A stretch of 64,000 nucleotides of DNA from JANYCG01 sp031386665 (GCA_031386665.1 JANNCN010000124.1:1-64000); one strand, 5' to 3'; counted from the first letter of the stretch, positions 15,366-24,619 are shown. Numbers and translations: made by a program. The notes: generated by a model not told the origin, from the sequence alone.

Positions 15366-15515
15366 TCAGTCCTTTTGCTGCTGATCTTCCGCTTCGGCTT
15401 TGGCTGCATCGCGCAATTTGTCTCTTCGTAGCGTCCAAAGCTCCCAGCCACCCAATGCCAGCACCACGCCCAACACGCCAGCCATTTCCAGGGTAATCAG
15501 AAGGCCAGAACTCAT
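15366..15515 (-). CDS. Small single-span membrane protein downstream of crtB
   Basis: A 49-residue protein starting at ATG 15515 (MSSGLLITLEMAGVLG) has one hydrophobic helix (about residues 4-25) ending in GGWELWTLRR, then a charged cytoplasmic tail rich in K, E, D and Q. Its start lies just inside the gap after crtB and overlaps nothing convincing upstream. It is the last gene of the crtI-crtB operon. I do not recognise the family. The predicted topology (N-out, basic residues after the helix) and length resemble small assembly or accessory subunits, but no function can be assigned. Confidence 0.6.
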   Translation of the reverse strand: MSSGLLITLEMAGVLGVVLALGGWELWTLRRDKLRDAAKAEAEDQQQKD

Positions 15516-15522
15516 GGTTTTG

Positions 15523-16707
15523 CTACAGCGCGGCTTGGCGCAAACGCTCGTGCCGCTCAACGCGTTCCAGGCGCTCAAACAGCTCAATCACCCAAACCGC
15601 CCGGTCTTCAAGCCTCTGCGTCAAATGCCACCACGCAGCTTTGGGCGCTTTGACTTGACCCTGAAATGCCGCCGCAACCGGCGCGTGGTGAGTTTTCAAA
15701 GCCGAAGGAAGCACCAGCGGCTTTGCCGCGGCATCCACCAAAAATTGATTGGCAGCCAGGCAGGGCGCGGGCTGCAAAGCGCTTGCCGGAAACAACGTCA
15801 GTACCGAGCGGCCCAGCAGATGCAGCTTGCGCGAACGCGCCACCACGGCCCGCTGCGACACTGAATCCAGCCCTCGGCGGGCAACTTCATGGCCAATCTC
15901 GGCGTACAAAAAACGCGCCGCATTGATACCGGGGCGACAGGCCAGCGGCAACTGCGCCACGCCCGCATCGACCCGACGGTACAGCCCTTCAGCGGCCAGC
16001 AAGACTCGCCTCACAACATGGGCAATCTGGTCGTTGAAGACGGGTCGGGCCAGCCAAGCCTGGGGCTCCAGTCCAGCTTCCCGCATCCATTGCAAGGGCA
16101 GGTACAGGCGACCCATGCGGGCGTCTTCTCCCACGTCGCGTGCGATGTTCGACAACTGCATGGCCACACCCAGGTCGCAAGCCCGCGCCAGGCCGTCGCT
16201 TGAGCGCACGCCCATCAGCAAGGCCATCATGGCGCCCACGCTACCTGCTACCCGCGCGGCGTAGTCTTGCAATGCCTCAATTGACTCGTAGCAGCGGCCA
16301 TTGGCGTCCCACTCAAACCCTTGCAACAGCGCCTCGGGCAAAGCCCTGGGAATGGCAAATTGCGCCACCACCGACGACAGCACCCGGTCTGCCGCAACGG
16401 GACAGGCGTGCCCGCTGTAGGCAGCGTCCAGGCGCAGACGCAGGCGGGCAACGGCCGCATGTTTGTCAAAGCCGTTGTCCACCGCGTCATCGGCCAGACG
16501 GCAAAAGGCGTACAGCGCCGAGGCGGGCTCGCGCACAGCGCGCGGCAAAATCAAGGACGCCGCAAAAAACGTGTAAGACCCCTCGCGCAGGGCGGCACGG
16601 CATTCGGCCATGTCGGTCTTGGCCTGATCGCGCATTGACCGCTGAGGTGGCGCTGCGGCACTGCCAGCAGGGTGGAAGGAGGCCGCAAAAACTGGAGTTG
16701 GCGTCAT
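15523..16707 (-). CDS. crtB: Phytoene synthase
   Basis: CrtB condenses two GGPP molecules to phytoene, the first committed carotenoid step. Family motifs are clear: REGSYTFFAASLILPRAVRE, FCRLADDAVDN (first Asp-rich motif), and LSNIARDVGEDARMGRLYLP (second). ATG 16707 begins 5 bases after the crtI stop; an in-frame ATG at 16746 overlapping crtI is an alternative, and neither has a strong ribosome-binding site. A C-terminal extension past the synthase core (from about residue 300) is helical with repeated Arg/Glu. Confidence 0.94.
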   Translation of the reverse strand: MTPTPVFAASFHPAGSAAAPPQRSMRDQAKTDMAECRAALREGSYTFFAASLILPRAVREPASALYAFCRLADDAVDNGFDKHAAVARLRLRLDAAYSGHACPVAADRVLSSVVAQFAIPRALPEALLQGFEWDANGRCYESIEALQDYAARVAGSVGAMMALLMGVRSSDGLARACDLGVAMQLSNIARDVGEDARMGRLYLPLQWMREAGLEPQAWLARPVFNDQIAHVVRRVLLAAEGLYRRVDAGVAQLPLACRPGINAARFLYAEIGHEVARRGLDSVSQRAVVARSRKLHLLGRSVLTLFPASALQPAPCLAANQFLVDAAAKPLVLPSALKTHHAPVAAAFQGQVKAPKAAWWHLTQRLEDRAVWVIELFERLERVERHERLRQAAL

Positions 16708-16711
16708 AATT

Positions 16712-18346
16712 TCAAATGGGCGCTGGGTTGAGAGTGGCTGAGACATTCTGCGATTTTTTGTAAGTGTTGGCATGCGGAACCACCGTGTCCAACACCCGTG
16801 CCGATGACAAAACACCCGGCAAACCAGCGCCTGGGTGAGTGCCCGCACCGACCAAGTACAGGTTGCGAAGCTCTTCGCTTTTGTTGTGCGGCCGAAACCA
16901 GGCGCTTTGCGTCAGCACGGGCTCAAGCCCGAACGCGGCCCCCCTAAACGACGACAAGCGGTCTTGAAAATCTTGCGGCGTCAGCAGGTGGGAGCTGATG
17001 ATTTCGTCCTTCAAACCGGGCAGCAAAGTGGCTTGCAAACGCGCTTCAATCGCCTGCCGGTAAGGTTCGGCTTGCACCCGCCAGTCCGTGCCACTTTGCA
17101 AATGCGGCACAGGCGACAGCACATAAAACGTGTCACAACCGGGTGGTGCCAATGAGGGGTCGGTGGCAGTGGGGCGGTGCAGGTACAGGCTGAAGTCTTC
17201 GGCCAGCACTTTGCGGTCAAAAATGTCGGTCAGCAATTCGCGGTAACGCGGCCCCAGCGCTATGGTGTGGTGCGCCACGTCGGGGTACTGGCGGCGGGTG
17301 CCAAAGTACCAAACGAACAGGCTCATGGAATAGCGGGCTTTTTCAATTCGCTTGTCAGTCCAGCGGGTTCGGTGCTCGGGGGCGACCAAATTGCGGTAGG
17401 TGGTGGCAGAGTCGGCATTAGAGACCACCACATCGGCTTTCAGCAGGTCGCCATTGCTCATGCGCACACCCGTGGCCGCACCCGATGCCACGGTGATTTC
17501 GGCCACTGCCTGGTTGCACAGCACTTGCCCGCCCTGGCCTTCAATCAGCCCTACTAAGCCAGTCACCAGCTTGCCTGTGCCGCCCATCGGAAAATGAACG
17601 CCCCATTGCCGTTCTAAAAACGCGATCAGGCAATAAACTGACGTGGTAGCAAACGGGTTGCCGCCCACCAGCAGCGACTGAAAGGTCAACACCACCCGCA
17701 GGCGGGCATCTTTGACGTGTTTGGCCGCCAGCGTGTAGACGGTACGGTAGCTTTCCAGCTTGACCAGCGCGGGCAGCACGCGGGCCATGTCCGACCAGTT
17801 GCTGAAAGGCACATGGCCCAGTTCTTCAAAGCCGACTTTGTAAATGGCTTCGCTGGCTTCCAAAAACCGCTCATAGCCCGCCACATCACCCGGCGCAAAT
17901 TTGGCGACTTCCGCGCGCATGGCGGCCGCGTCACCGGTGTAATCAAAAACTGCGCCATCGTCAAAGCGAATACGGTAAAACGGTGACACGGGGCGCATGT
18001 CAATGTCATCTGCCAGGCGCTTACCGCAAAGTGCCCACAGCTCTTCCAGCAAAAATGGAGCGGTGATGACGGTAGGGCCCCCGTCAAAGGTGAAACCGTC
18101 CTGGCGGTACACGTAGGCGCGTCCGCCCGGTTGGTCCAATTTTTCAAGCACCGTTACCCGGTAGCCGCGCGCTCCCAGGCGCACGGCGGCCGCCAAACCG
18201 CCAAAACCGCTGCCAATGACAACGGCATGCGGTAGCATCGAAGGATTACCTGGCGGGTTGCCAGATAGGCTGCCGGAAGGGCGGCTTGCAGCGGCAGGCC
18301 CGCTTGGGTGGCCTGCTGCTTGGCGGCGATCGGTTGTAAGGCTCAC
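16712..18346 (-). CDS. crtI: Phytoene desaturase
   Basis: CrtI is the FAD-dependent desaturase converting phytoene to neurosporene or lycopene. HAVVIGSGFGGLAAAVRLG and LEKLDQPGGRAYVY form the FAD motif, with FDGGPTVITAPFLLEELW typical of bacterial CrtI and YLVGAGTHPGAGLPGVL near the C terminus. The frame as given begins with GTG 18346, adding a 36-residue Gly/Pro/Ser-rich leader; ATG 18238 directly before the FAD motif is an alternative start. Two exact PpsR sites lie upstream. Whether it does three or four desaturations cannot be read from sequence. Confidence 0.94.
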   Translation of the reverse strand: MSLTTDRRQAAGHPSGPAAASRPSGSLSGNPPGNPSMLPHAVVIGSGFGGLAAAVRLGARGYRVTVLEKLDQPGGRAYVYRQDGFTFDGGPTVITAPFLLEELWALCGKRLADDIDMRPVSPFYRIRFDDGAVFDYTGDAAAMRAEVAKFAPGDVAGYERFLEASEAIYKVGFEELGHVPFSNWSDMARVLPALVKLESYRTVYTLAAKHVKDARLRVVLTFQSLLVGGNPFATTSVYCLIAFLERQWGVHFPMGGTGKLVTGLVGLIEGQGGQVLCNQAVAEITVASGAATGVRMSNGDLLKADVVVSNADSATTYRNLVAPEHRTRWTDKRIEKARYSMSLFVWYFGTRRQYPDVAHHTIALGPRYRELLTDIFDRKVLAEDFSLYLHRPTATDPSLAPPGCDTFYVLSPVPHLQSGTDWRVQAEPYRQAIEARLQATLLPGLKDEIISSHLLTPQDFQDRLSSFRGAAFGLEPVLTQSAWFRPHNKSEELRNLYLVGAGTHPGAGLPGVLSSARVLDTVVPHANTYKKSQNVSATLNPAPI

Positions 18347-18394
18347 AATGTCTCGGTTTGTTTTAATCAGTCATCCGGTGGCACATGATATAAG

Positions 18395-18437
18395 TGTCAA
18401 TCAAAATTGACAATCACTTTGTACACTTTAATTGACA
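18395..18437. promoter_or_regulatory. Tandem PpsR/CrtJ sites between crtI and ccmA
   Basis: Two exact TGT-N12-ACA palindromes, 18395-18412 (TGTCAATCAAAATTGACA) and 18420-18437 (TGTACACTTTAATTGACA), are spaced 25 bases start to start. They lie between the divergent crtI and ccmA genes, so a bound repressor could silence both the crtIB operon and the ccm operon. Confidence 0.85.
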
Positions 18438-18480
18438 TTCAGCAGGTTTGTGCAGAAATGACCGTGCAAGGACAGCCCGC

Positions 18481-19140
18481 GTGAGCCCCATTGCAGCGTC
18501 TGGCGCAGCGACAGGGCTGGAGTTTAGTAACCTGAGCTGCATCCGCAACGGCCGGGGTTTATTCGGCGGGTTGCAAATGCAGTTGGGTGCGGGCGAACTG
18601 CTGCTGCTGCAAGGGGCCAATGGCGCGGGCAAAACCAGTTTGCTGCGCATGCTGTGCGGCCTGCTTGACCCCACCGAGGGACAAATTTTGTGGCGCGGCA
18701 AGGCTATATCAGAGCTTCGTGAAGATTTTGGCCGGGACCTGATTTACCTGGGCCATGCCGCCGCCCTGAAAGACGGCTTGTCGCCGCTAGAAAACCTGCT
18801 GTCCGCTTGCTCCCTGGCGGGGCACCGGGTCAGTTTGGCCGATGCACGACGTGCTTTGGACGAGGCGGGCCTGCGCGGCCACCAAAACACCTTGGTGCGC
18901 AGACTGTCGCAGGGGCAAAGGCGCCGCAGTGCATTGGCTCGCTTGGCATTGGCCCCTGTTGCGCAGAGCTGGGCGCCGCTTTGGATTCTGGATGAGCCCT
19001 TCAATGCGCTGGACACGGCCGCCACCGCCTGGCTGCTGGGTTTGATCAAATCGCAATTGAAGCGCTCTGGCACTGTGGTGCTGACCAGCCACCAACCCGT
19101 GGCTTTGCAAGACACCCCCCACCAGTTGCTGGCGCTGTGA
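18481..19140 (+). CDS. ccmA: Heme exporter ATP-binding protein CcmA
   Basis: CcmA is the ABC ATPase that, with CcmB, drives release of heme-loaded CcmE during cytochrome c maturation (System I). Walker A GANGAGKTS, signature LSQGQRRR and Walker B LWILDEP are visible; the size (219 residues) fits. I choose GTG 18481, which has AGGA upstream; a TTG 11 codons earlier is weaker. It is the first gene of a contiguous ccmABCDEFGHI operon and diverges from crtI across PpsR sites. Confidence 0.92.
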   Translation: MSPIAASGAATGLEFSNLSCIRNGRGLFGGLQMQLGAGELLLLQGANGAGKTSLLRMLCGLLDPTEGQILWRGKAISELREDFGRDLIYLGHAAALKDGLSPLENLLSACSLAGHRVSLADARRALDEAGLRGHQNTLVRRLSQGQRRRSALARLALAPVAQSWAPLWILDEPFNALDTAATAWLLGLIKSQLKRSGTVVLTSHQPVALQDTPHQLLAL

Positions 19141-19892
19141 CTCCTGTGACTCACTTGGCCAAGGCGCAAGCCCCGGTGATTGAACCGCCACTTCCCGCGG
19201 GGCAGGGTGGGGCTCTGGTGGCAACCTTGCGCGGCACTTGGGACGTGTTGGCGCGAGACCTTCGCATCGCCCTGCGCCAACGGTCTGACACGCTGGCTGC
19301 AATTTTGTTTTTTGTGATGGTGGTCAGTTTGTTTCCACTCGCCATTGGCCCCGAGGTTCAATTGCTGCGCACCATCGCGCCGGGTGTGGTGTGGGTCGCC
19401 GCGCTGTTGGCGTCCATGCTGTCATTCAACAGAATGTTCGCAGACGACCATCAAGATGGAACTTTAGAGCAACTTTTGTTGTCAGCCCATCCCTTGGCAC
19501 CTCTGGTGATGGGCAAAGTGGTCGCCCATTGGCTGGGGTCAGGTTTGCTTCTGGTGCTGATTTCGCCTGTTTTGGCGCTGCAGTTCGGCCTTTCGGCTGC
19601 CCAAACGGGTGTTTTGATGGTCACTTTGCTGCTGGGCACGCCGGTACTCAGTTTGGTGGGGGCGATTGGTGCCGCGTTGACTGTGGGTCTGCGCAGCGCA
19701 GGTGTGTTGCTGTCACTGCTGGTCCTGCCTTTGTGCATTCCGGTGTTGATTTTTGGCGCTGGCGCGGTCGAGGCATACAGCGCTGGGATGGATGTGACAG
19801 GGCATTTTTCACTCTTGGGTGCCATATTGATCCTGTCTTTGGTCGGTGCGCCTTGGGTGGCGGCAGCGGCGTTGCGGATCGCGATGGAATGA
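19137..19892 (+). CDS. ccmB: Heme exporter membrane protein CcmB
   Basis: CcmB is the membrane partner of CcmA. The 251-residue protein starts at GTG 19137 overlapping the ccmA stop (GTGA) and has six hydrophobic spans. FNRMFADDHQDGTLEQLLLS after the second span is a CcmB hallmark. The N-terminal 40 residues are longer than usual and polar. Confidence 0.93.
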   Translation: MTPVTHLAKAQAPVIEPPLPAGQGGALVATLRGTWDVLARDLRIALRQRSDTLAAILFFVMVVSLFPLAIGPEVQLLRTIAPGVVWVAALLASMLSFNRMFADDHQDGTLEQLLLSAHPLAPLVMGKVVAHWLGSGLLLVLISPVLALQFGLSAAQTGVLMVTLLLGTPVLSLVGAIGAALTVGLRSAGVLLSLLVLPLCIPVLIFGAGAVEAYSAGMDVTGHFSLLGAILILSLVGAPWVAAAALRIAME

Positions 19893-19982
19893 GCGATGGA
19901 AAGACAATAGGGGCTTTGGCTCTGGGTTGAATGTGAACAATGACTTTATTTTTGCAAATTGAGGGTTTTGAAGTGAGTTGTC

Positions 19983-20726
19983 ATGGCGTCCTCTAAGTTC
20001 AATTGGTTCGCCTACGCTGCGCCGCAGCGTTTTTACCCACTGGCGGGCCGCCTGGTTCCCTGGTTTGCGGTCGCGGCTGCCGTGTTGGGTGCGCTGGGGC
20101 TCTACCTGGGGCTGTGGCTCGCCCCCACCGATGCGCAGCAGGGCGACTCTTACCGCATTATTTTTGTTCATGTGCCTGCCGCCTGGATGTCCATGGTGAT
20201 TTACCTGGCCATGGCGTTTTGGGCGGGGGTGGGGCTGGTGTTCAACTCCCGGCTTTCGTCCATGATGGCGTGTGCCTTGGCCCCCACGGGTGCGCTGATG
20301 ACTTTTTTGGCGCTTTGGACGGGCGCTTTGTGGGGCAAACCCACCTGGGGAGCCTGGTGGGTCTGGGACGCACGTCTCACGTCTGAATTGGTGCTGCTTT
20401 TTCTGTACATCGGTTTCATGTCGCTGCATGCCGCCATTGACGATGTGCGCCGCGCTGACCGGGCCGCAGGCCTGTTGGCCCTGGTGGGCGTGGTGAACGT
20501 GCCGATCATTTATTTTTCAGTCAAATGGTGGAACACCCTGCACCAAGGCGCATCGGTCAGTTTGACCAAATCGAGCATGGCCACGCCCATGTTGCTGGCC
20601 ATGCTGGTCATGGCGCTGGCGTTTTGGGCCTACAGCATTGCCGTGTCGTTGATGCGGGCGCGGGTGATTTTGCTGGAGCGCGAAAGCCACACCGCCTGGG
20701 CGCGCCAAACCTTGGTGGCGGCATGA
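19983..20726 (+). CDS. ccmC: Cytochrome c maturation heme-handling protein CcmC
   Basis: CcmC is the membrane protein that loads heme onto CcmE at the periplasmic side. The 247-residue protein carries the tryptophan-rich WWD-type motif WGAWWVWDARLTS and conserved His residues in FVHVPAAW and SLHAAIDD. It has six membrane spans. The start is ATG 19983; a 90-base gap separates it from ccmB. Confidence 0.95.
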   Translation: MASSKFNWFAYAAPQRFYPLAGRLVPWFAVAAAVLGALGLYLGLWLAPTDAQQGDSYRIIFVHVPAAWMSMVIYLAMAFWAGVGLVFNSRLSSMMACALAPTGALMTFLALWTGALWGKPTWGAWWVWDARLTSELVLLFLYIGFMSLHAAIDDVRRADRAAGLLALVGVVNVPIIYFSVKWWNTLHQGASVSLTKSSMATPMLLAMLVMALAFWAYSIAVSLMRARVILLERESHTAWARQTLVAA

Positions 20727-20908
20727 GCTGGAACAGCGCCGCAGATTTTTGGGCCATGGGTGGCTACGGGCTTTATGTTTGGGGTTCAATCGGCATGTGC
20801 GCGGTGGTTCTTTTGGCTGAAGTTTGGGCCATCAAAGCCAGCCGTGCCCGCCTTGCGCGTGAAATGCAGCACGACAATTCGGAATCAGATTTTCTCAATA
20901 CAAAGTGA
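20723..20908 (+). CDS. ccmD: Heme exporter protein D
   Basis: CcmD is a small single-span protein that helps release CcmE from the CcmABC complex. This 61-residue protein begins at ATG 20723, overlapping the ccmC stop (ATGA), and has the family's GGYGLYVWGS segment at the start of the helix followed by a charged tail (ASRARLAREM). Length and place match CcmD; it is easily missed because a longer spurious frame reads through from ccmC. Confidence 0.9.
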   Translation: MSWNSAADFWAMGGYGLYVWGSIGMCAVVLLAEVWAIKASRARLAREMQHDNSESDFLNTK

Positions 20909-20928
20909 ACCCCAGGCAAAGCAAAACC

Positions 20929-21441
20929 ATGAAGCCCCGTCAAAAACGTGCCTTGGCCATCGTTATCGGTCTGGCAGCCTTGGGGGTTGCCAGCGCATTG
21001 GTGCTGAATGCCTTCAACAGCAACTTGGTGTTCTTTTTCAGCCCCTCGCAGGTGGTGGCCAACGAAGCCCCGCGCGACCGCAGTTTTCGGGTCGGCGGCT
21101 TGGTGCAAGAAGGCAGCATCAAGCGTGATGCCAAGGGCTTGACGATCAATTTCATCGTGACAGATCTGGCCAAAACCGTGCCCGTCTCGTACACCGGTTT
21201 GCTGCCCGACTTGTTCAAAGAAGGCAAAGGCGTTGTGGCCCAAGGCAAACTTGGCCAGGACGGAATTTTTCGCGCCGATCAGGTGCTGGCCAAGCACGAT
21301 GAAAATTACATGCCGCCCGAGGCCGTTGCTGCCTTGGCCAATGCTCAAAAAGCCAATAATGGCGCGGCTGCAGCGGGCACCGCAGTGGTCGCAGGCCCCG
21401 GCGGCCCCCAATCCAGCGCCACGTTGTCCGCCAAACCCTGA
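20929..21441 (+). CDS. ccmE: Cytochrome c-type biogenesis heme chaperone CcmE
   Basis: CcmE is the periplasmic heme chaperone that binds heme covalently. The heme-binding His lies in VLAKHDENYMPPE, followed by the usual flexible C-terminal tail. One N-terminal membrane anchor is present. I use ATG 20929 (MKPRQKRALA, 170 residues); GTG 20905 overlapping ccmD would add 8 residues. Confidence 0.94.
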   Translation: MKPRQKRALAIVIGLAALGVASALVLNAFNSNLVFFFSPSQVVANEAPRDRSFRVGGLVQEGSIKRDAKGLTINFIVTDLAKTVPVSYTGLLPDLFKEGKGVVAQGKLGQDGIFRADQVLAKHDENYMPPEAVAALANAQKANNGAAAAGTAVVAGPGGPQSSATLSAKP

Positions 21442-21456
21442 GTCGCTGCCCAACAC

Positions 21457-21504
21457 TTGAACCCTGACGTTGAACCCAGACGTTTGAACCCTGATGCTTG
21501 AACC
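21457..21504. repeat. Degenerate 14-bp tandem repeat before ccmF
   Basis: TTGAACC occurs four times (starts 21457, 21470, 21484, 21498) within related 13-14 base units (TTGAACCCTGACG type) just upstream of the ccmF ATG. This may be slippage-derived; it fills the ccmE-ccmF gap and would place repeated secondary structure next to the ribosome-binding region. Confidence 0.6.
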
Positions 21505-23550
21505 ATGATTTACGAACTAGGACATTTCGCCCTCATTCTGGCGCTCACCATGGCGTTGGCGCAAAGCGTGTTGCCGCTTTGGGGTGCGCACACCGGCAAT
21601 ACCGCCTGGATGGCGCTGGCGCGGCCCTCAGCGCGTGGGCAGTTTCTGTTTGTGCTGATCGCTTATGCCAGCCTGACCCATGCTTTCATCAACAACGATT
21701 TTTCGGTGTTGCTGGCAGCCCAGCATTCCAATTCAACCCTGCCCTTGGTCTTCAAAATCACCGCAGTGTGGGGCAACCACGAAGGTTCTATCTTGCTGTG
21801 GTCGCTGATATTGGCAGGCTGGACACTGGCCGTGTCGATATTCTCCAAGCAGCTCGACGACCGCATGGTGGCCAGGGTGCTGGGGGTGATGGGCCTGATC
21901 AGCTGCGGCTTTTTGCTGTTCACCCTGCTCACGTCCAACCCGTTTGAGCGCATGTTTCCGCCCCCCGCTGATGGGCGCGACCTGAACCCGCTTTTGCAAG
22001 ACTACGGCATGGTCATTCACCCGCCCATGCTTTACATGGGTTACGTCGGTTTTGTAGTGGCTTTTGCGTTTGCCATTGCGGCGCTGCTGTCGGGCCGGTT
22101 AGACGCCGCCTGGGCGCGTTGGTCACGCCCCTGGACAACCGCCGCTTGGTGTTTTTTGACCTTTGGTATTGCTTTGGGCAGCTTTTGGGCCTACTACGAA
22201 CTGGGTTGGGGCGGTTGGTGGTTTTGGGACCCGGTTGAAAACGCGTCTTTCATGCCCTGGCTGGTCGGCACCGCGCTGATTCATTCACTGGCCGTGACTG
22301 AAAAGCGCGGCGGCTTCAAAATGTGGACGGCGCTGTTGGCCATCATGGCGTTTTCGCTGTCACTTTTGGGCACTTTCATTGTGCGCTCGGGGGTGCTCAG
22401 TTCAGTGCATGCTTTTGCCACCGACCCAGCCCGGGGGGTTTTCATCCTGGGGTTTTTGGTCGTGGTGATTGGCGGATCTTTGGCGCTGTTTGCCTGGCGC
22501 GCCCCACGTGTGGGTATGGGCGGCAGTTTTGAGCTGGTGTCCCGCGAGTCCATGCTGCTGGCCAACAATGTGCTGCTGGTGGTCGCTGCCGGTGCCGTGC
22601 TGTTGGGCACGCTTTACCCTTTGGTGATTGATGCGCTGGGCATGGGCAAGTTGTCGGTCGGCCCGCCTTATTTCAACGCGGTTTTTGTGCCCTTGATTGC
22701 ACCTGCGCTCTTTTTGATGGGCGTCGGCCCCATGACCCGCTGGCGCAAAGCAGACGCGGTTGATCTGGCCCGCCGTTTGCGCTGGGCCTTGCTGGTCAGC
22801 ATTGCCAGCGGCATCATTGCGCCCATGGTGCTGGGCCACTGGACGCCTATGACCGGCTTGGGTTTGCTGCTGGCGGGCTGGGTGGCCAGCACGGCGATTC
22901 TCAATCTGTTCACACGCCTGCGCGAGCACCCGGCTCCAAGCCTGTGGGCGCGTTTGGCAGCCCAGCCTGGCAGTTACTTTGGCATGCTGTTGGCACATTT
23001 TGGCGTGGCGGTTTTCATTGTGGGGGTCACCGTGGTCAGCAGCTTTCAGACCGAAAGTGACGTTCGCATGGAGCCCGGCGAAACCGCCACTGCGGGTGGC
23101 TACACCTTCCGATTGGACGCCATAGAACAGATTCGCGGCCCCAATTACACGGCCGCCCGCGCCAAGTTGGTGGTCAGCCGCGATGGCCAGCCCGTGTCAA
23201 CTCTTGCGCCCGAGCGGCGCGTGTACAACGTGAGCCGCTCGCCCATGACCGAGGTCGCCATTGACCGTGGCATTGCCCGCGACTTGTATGTGGCACTGGG
23301 CGAACCCGTCAGCGCCACCGCCTGGAGCATTCGCGTTCACCACAAACCCTTTGTCAACTGGATTTGGGGTGGCTGCGTGCTGATGGCACTGGGCGGCGTG
23401 CTGGCCATATCCGATCGCCGTTACCGCGTGCTGAAGGCCAGCCGCAACAAGGTCAGCAGTGGGTCTGGCGCGGCAAGTGGCGCAATTGCGGCGCCGGGCT
23501 TGCCCGGGCTGGTCACACCGTCGATGGCAACCCCTTCAGCGTCCAAATGA
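21505..23550 (+). CDS. ccmF: Heme lyase subunit CcmF
   Basis: CcmF is the large membrane component of the heme lyase that attaches heme to apocytochrome CXXCH motifs. The 681-residue protein has many membrane spans and the signature WWD domain GWGGWWFWDPVENASFMPW around residue 235, plus conserved His regions (WGNHEGS and MVIHPPMLYMGY). Length matches the family. Confidence 0.96.
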   Translation: MIYELGHFALILALTMALAQSVLPLWGAHTGNTAWMALARPSARGQFLFVLIAYASLTHAFINNDFSVLLAAQHSNSTLPLVFKITAVWGNHEGSILLWSLILAGWTLAVSIFSKQLDDRMVARVLGVMGLISCGFLLFTLLTSNPFERMFPPPADGRDLNPLLQDYGMVIHPPMLYMGYVGFVVAFAFAIAALLSGRLDAAWARWSRPWTTAAWCFLTFGIALGSFWAYYELGWGGWWFWDPVENASFMPWLVGTALIHSLAVTEKRGGFKMWTALLAIMAFSLSLLGTFIVRSGVLSSVHAFATDPARGVFILGFLVVVIGGSLALFAWRAPRVGMGGSFELVSRESMLLANNVLLVVAAGAVLLGTLYPLVIDALGMGKLSVGPPYFNAVFVPLIAPALFLMGVGPMTRWRKADAVDLARRLRWALLVSIASGIIAPMVLGHWTPMTGLGLLLAGWVASTAILNLFTRLREHPAPSLWARLAAQPGSYFGMLLAHFGVAVFIVGVTVVSSFQTESDVRMEPGETATAGGYTFRLDAIEQIRGPNYTAARAKLVVSRDGQPVSTLAPERRVYNVSRSPMTEVAIDRGIARDLYVALGEPVSATAWSIRVHHKPFVNWIWGGCVLMALGGVLAISDRRYRVLKASRNKVSSGSGAASGAIAAPGLPGLVTPSMATPSASK

Positions 23551-23586
23551 TCGTTCGAACCTCTCCGTAAAGCTGACTCGACCAAG

Positions 23587-24111
23587 ATGAAACGATATTT
23601 TTTGCCGCTGCTGGTGTTTGTTGTGATGGTCGGCTTTTTGGCGGTGGGTTTGCAGCTGAAGCCGCGCGAGGTGCCTTCGCCTTTGATCAACAAAGCCGCA
23701 CCCGCTTTTAGCCTGCCGCTGCTGGCCGCACCTGACAAAACGCTGTCGGCTCAAGACTTGCGCGGCCAAGTTTGGATTTTGAACGTCTGGGCGTCTTGGT
23801 GCGTGGCCTGCCGGGTAGAGCACCCACTGCTGGTCGAGTTTGCCAAAACCACCACCGTGCCGATTTATGGGCTGAACTACAAAGACAAACGCGATGACGC
23901 CCAGCGCTGGCTGGCAAATTTTGGCGACCCCTACAAACAGTCGCTGTCTGACACCGAAGGCTTGGTGGGCATTGATTTTGGGGTGTATGGCGTCCCAGAG
24001 ACTTTCGTCATCGACAAGGCAGGTGTGATTCGCCTCAAGCACATCGGCCCGGTCACACCCGAAGTGCTGGCAGGCACGATTCTGCCGCTCATCAAAAAGC
24101 TGGGAGCATGA
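23587..24111 (+). CDS. ccmG: Thiol:disulfide interchange protein CcmG/DsbE
   Basis: CcmG is a membrane-anchored periplasmic thioredoxin that reduces apocytochrome c cysteines before heme ligation. One N-terminal span precedes a thioredoxin fold with active site WASWCVACRVEHP and GVPETFVIDKAG (cis-Pro loop). The active-site dipeptide is Val-Ala rather than the commoner Pro-Thr/Val-Pro. It is 174 residues and starts at ATG 23587. Confidence 0.94.
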   Translation: MKRYFLPLLVFVVMVGFLAVGLQLKPREVPSPLINKAAPAFSLPLLAAPDKTLSAQDLRGQVWILNVWASWCVACRVEHPLLVEFAKTTTVPIYGLNYKDKRDDAQRWLANFGDPYKQSLSDTEGLVGIDFGVYGVPETFVIDKAGVIRLKHIGPVTPEVLAGTILPLIKKLGA

Positions 24112-24112
24112 G

Positions 24113-24619
24113 TTGAGGGTTTATTTCAAACAATTTGCCCTGTGTTTGATGCTGTTGTGGGGTATCGCCCTGGGACAGTCCATCGCCGCCAAAGAAGCCG
24201 TGCCCATGGCTGCCGACCCGGCGCTTGAGGCCCGCGTGATGGCGATTTCTGAAGAACTGCGCTGTCTGGTGTGCCAAAACGAAACCATTGCCGCGTCCCA
24301 CGCTGACTTGGCAGTCGATTTGCGCAAACAGATTCGCATCAAGCTGATGCAGGGCCAGTCGCAGCAGCAAATTCTGGATTTCATGGTCGAACGGTATGGC
24401 GATTTTGTGCTGTACCGGCCACCGCTGAAAACCACCACGCTGTTGCTCTGGATTGGCCCGTTTGCGCTGCTGCTGGTAGCCATTGCCGTGTTGTTTTTCA
24501 ATGTGCGGCGCAGGCGCTCCACTCTGCAGCCAGAAGGCCTGAGTGCCGAAGAATCAATCGAAGCGCAGCGGCTTTTGAGCGGCGCATCTCACACAGGGCG
24601 GGAAAGCAGTCAACCATGA
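24113..24619 (+). CDS. ccmH: Cytochrome c-type biogenesis protein CcmH/CycL
   Basis: CcmH is a periplasmic thiol-oxidoreductase of the heme lyase complex. The N-terminal signal is followed by the hallmark EELRCLVCQNETIA with the LRCxxC active site, the three-helix fold ending in MVERYGDFVLYRPP, and a C-terminal membrane span. The start is TTG 24113, just past the ccmG stop. It ends overlapping ccmI. It is 168 residues. Confidence 0.94.
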   Translation: MRVYFKQFALCLMLLWGIALGQSIAAKEAVPMAADPALEARVMAISEELRCLVCQNETIAASHADLAVDLRKQIRIKLMQGQSQQQILDFMVERYGDFVLYRPPLKTTTLLLWIGPFALLLVAIAVLFFNVRRRRSTLQPEGLSAEESIEAQRLLSGASHTGRESSQP

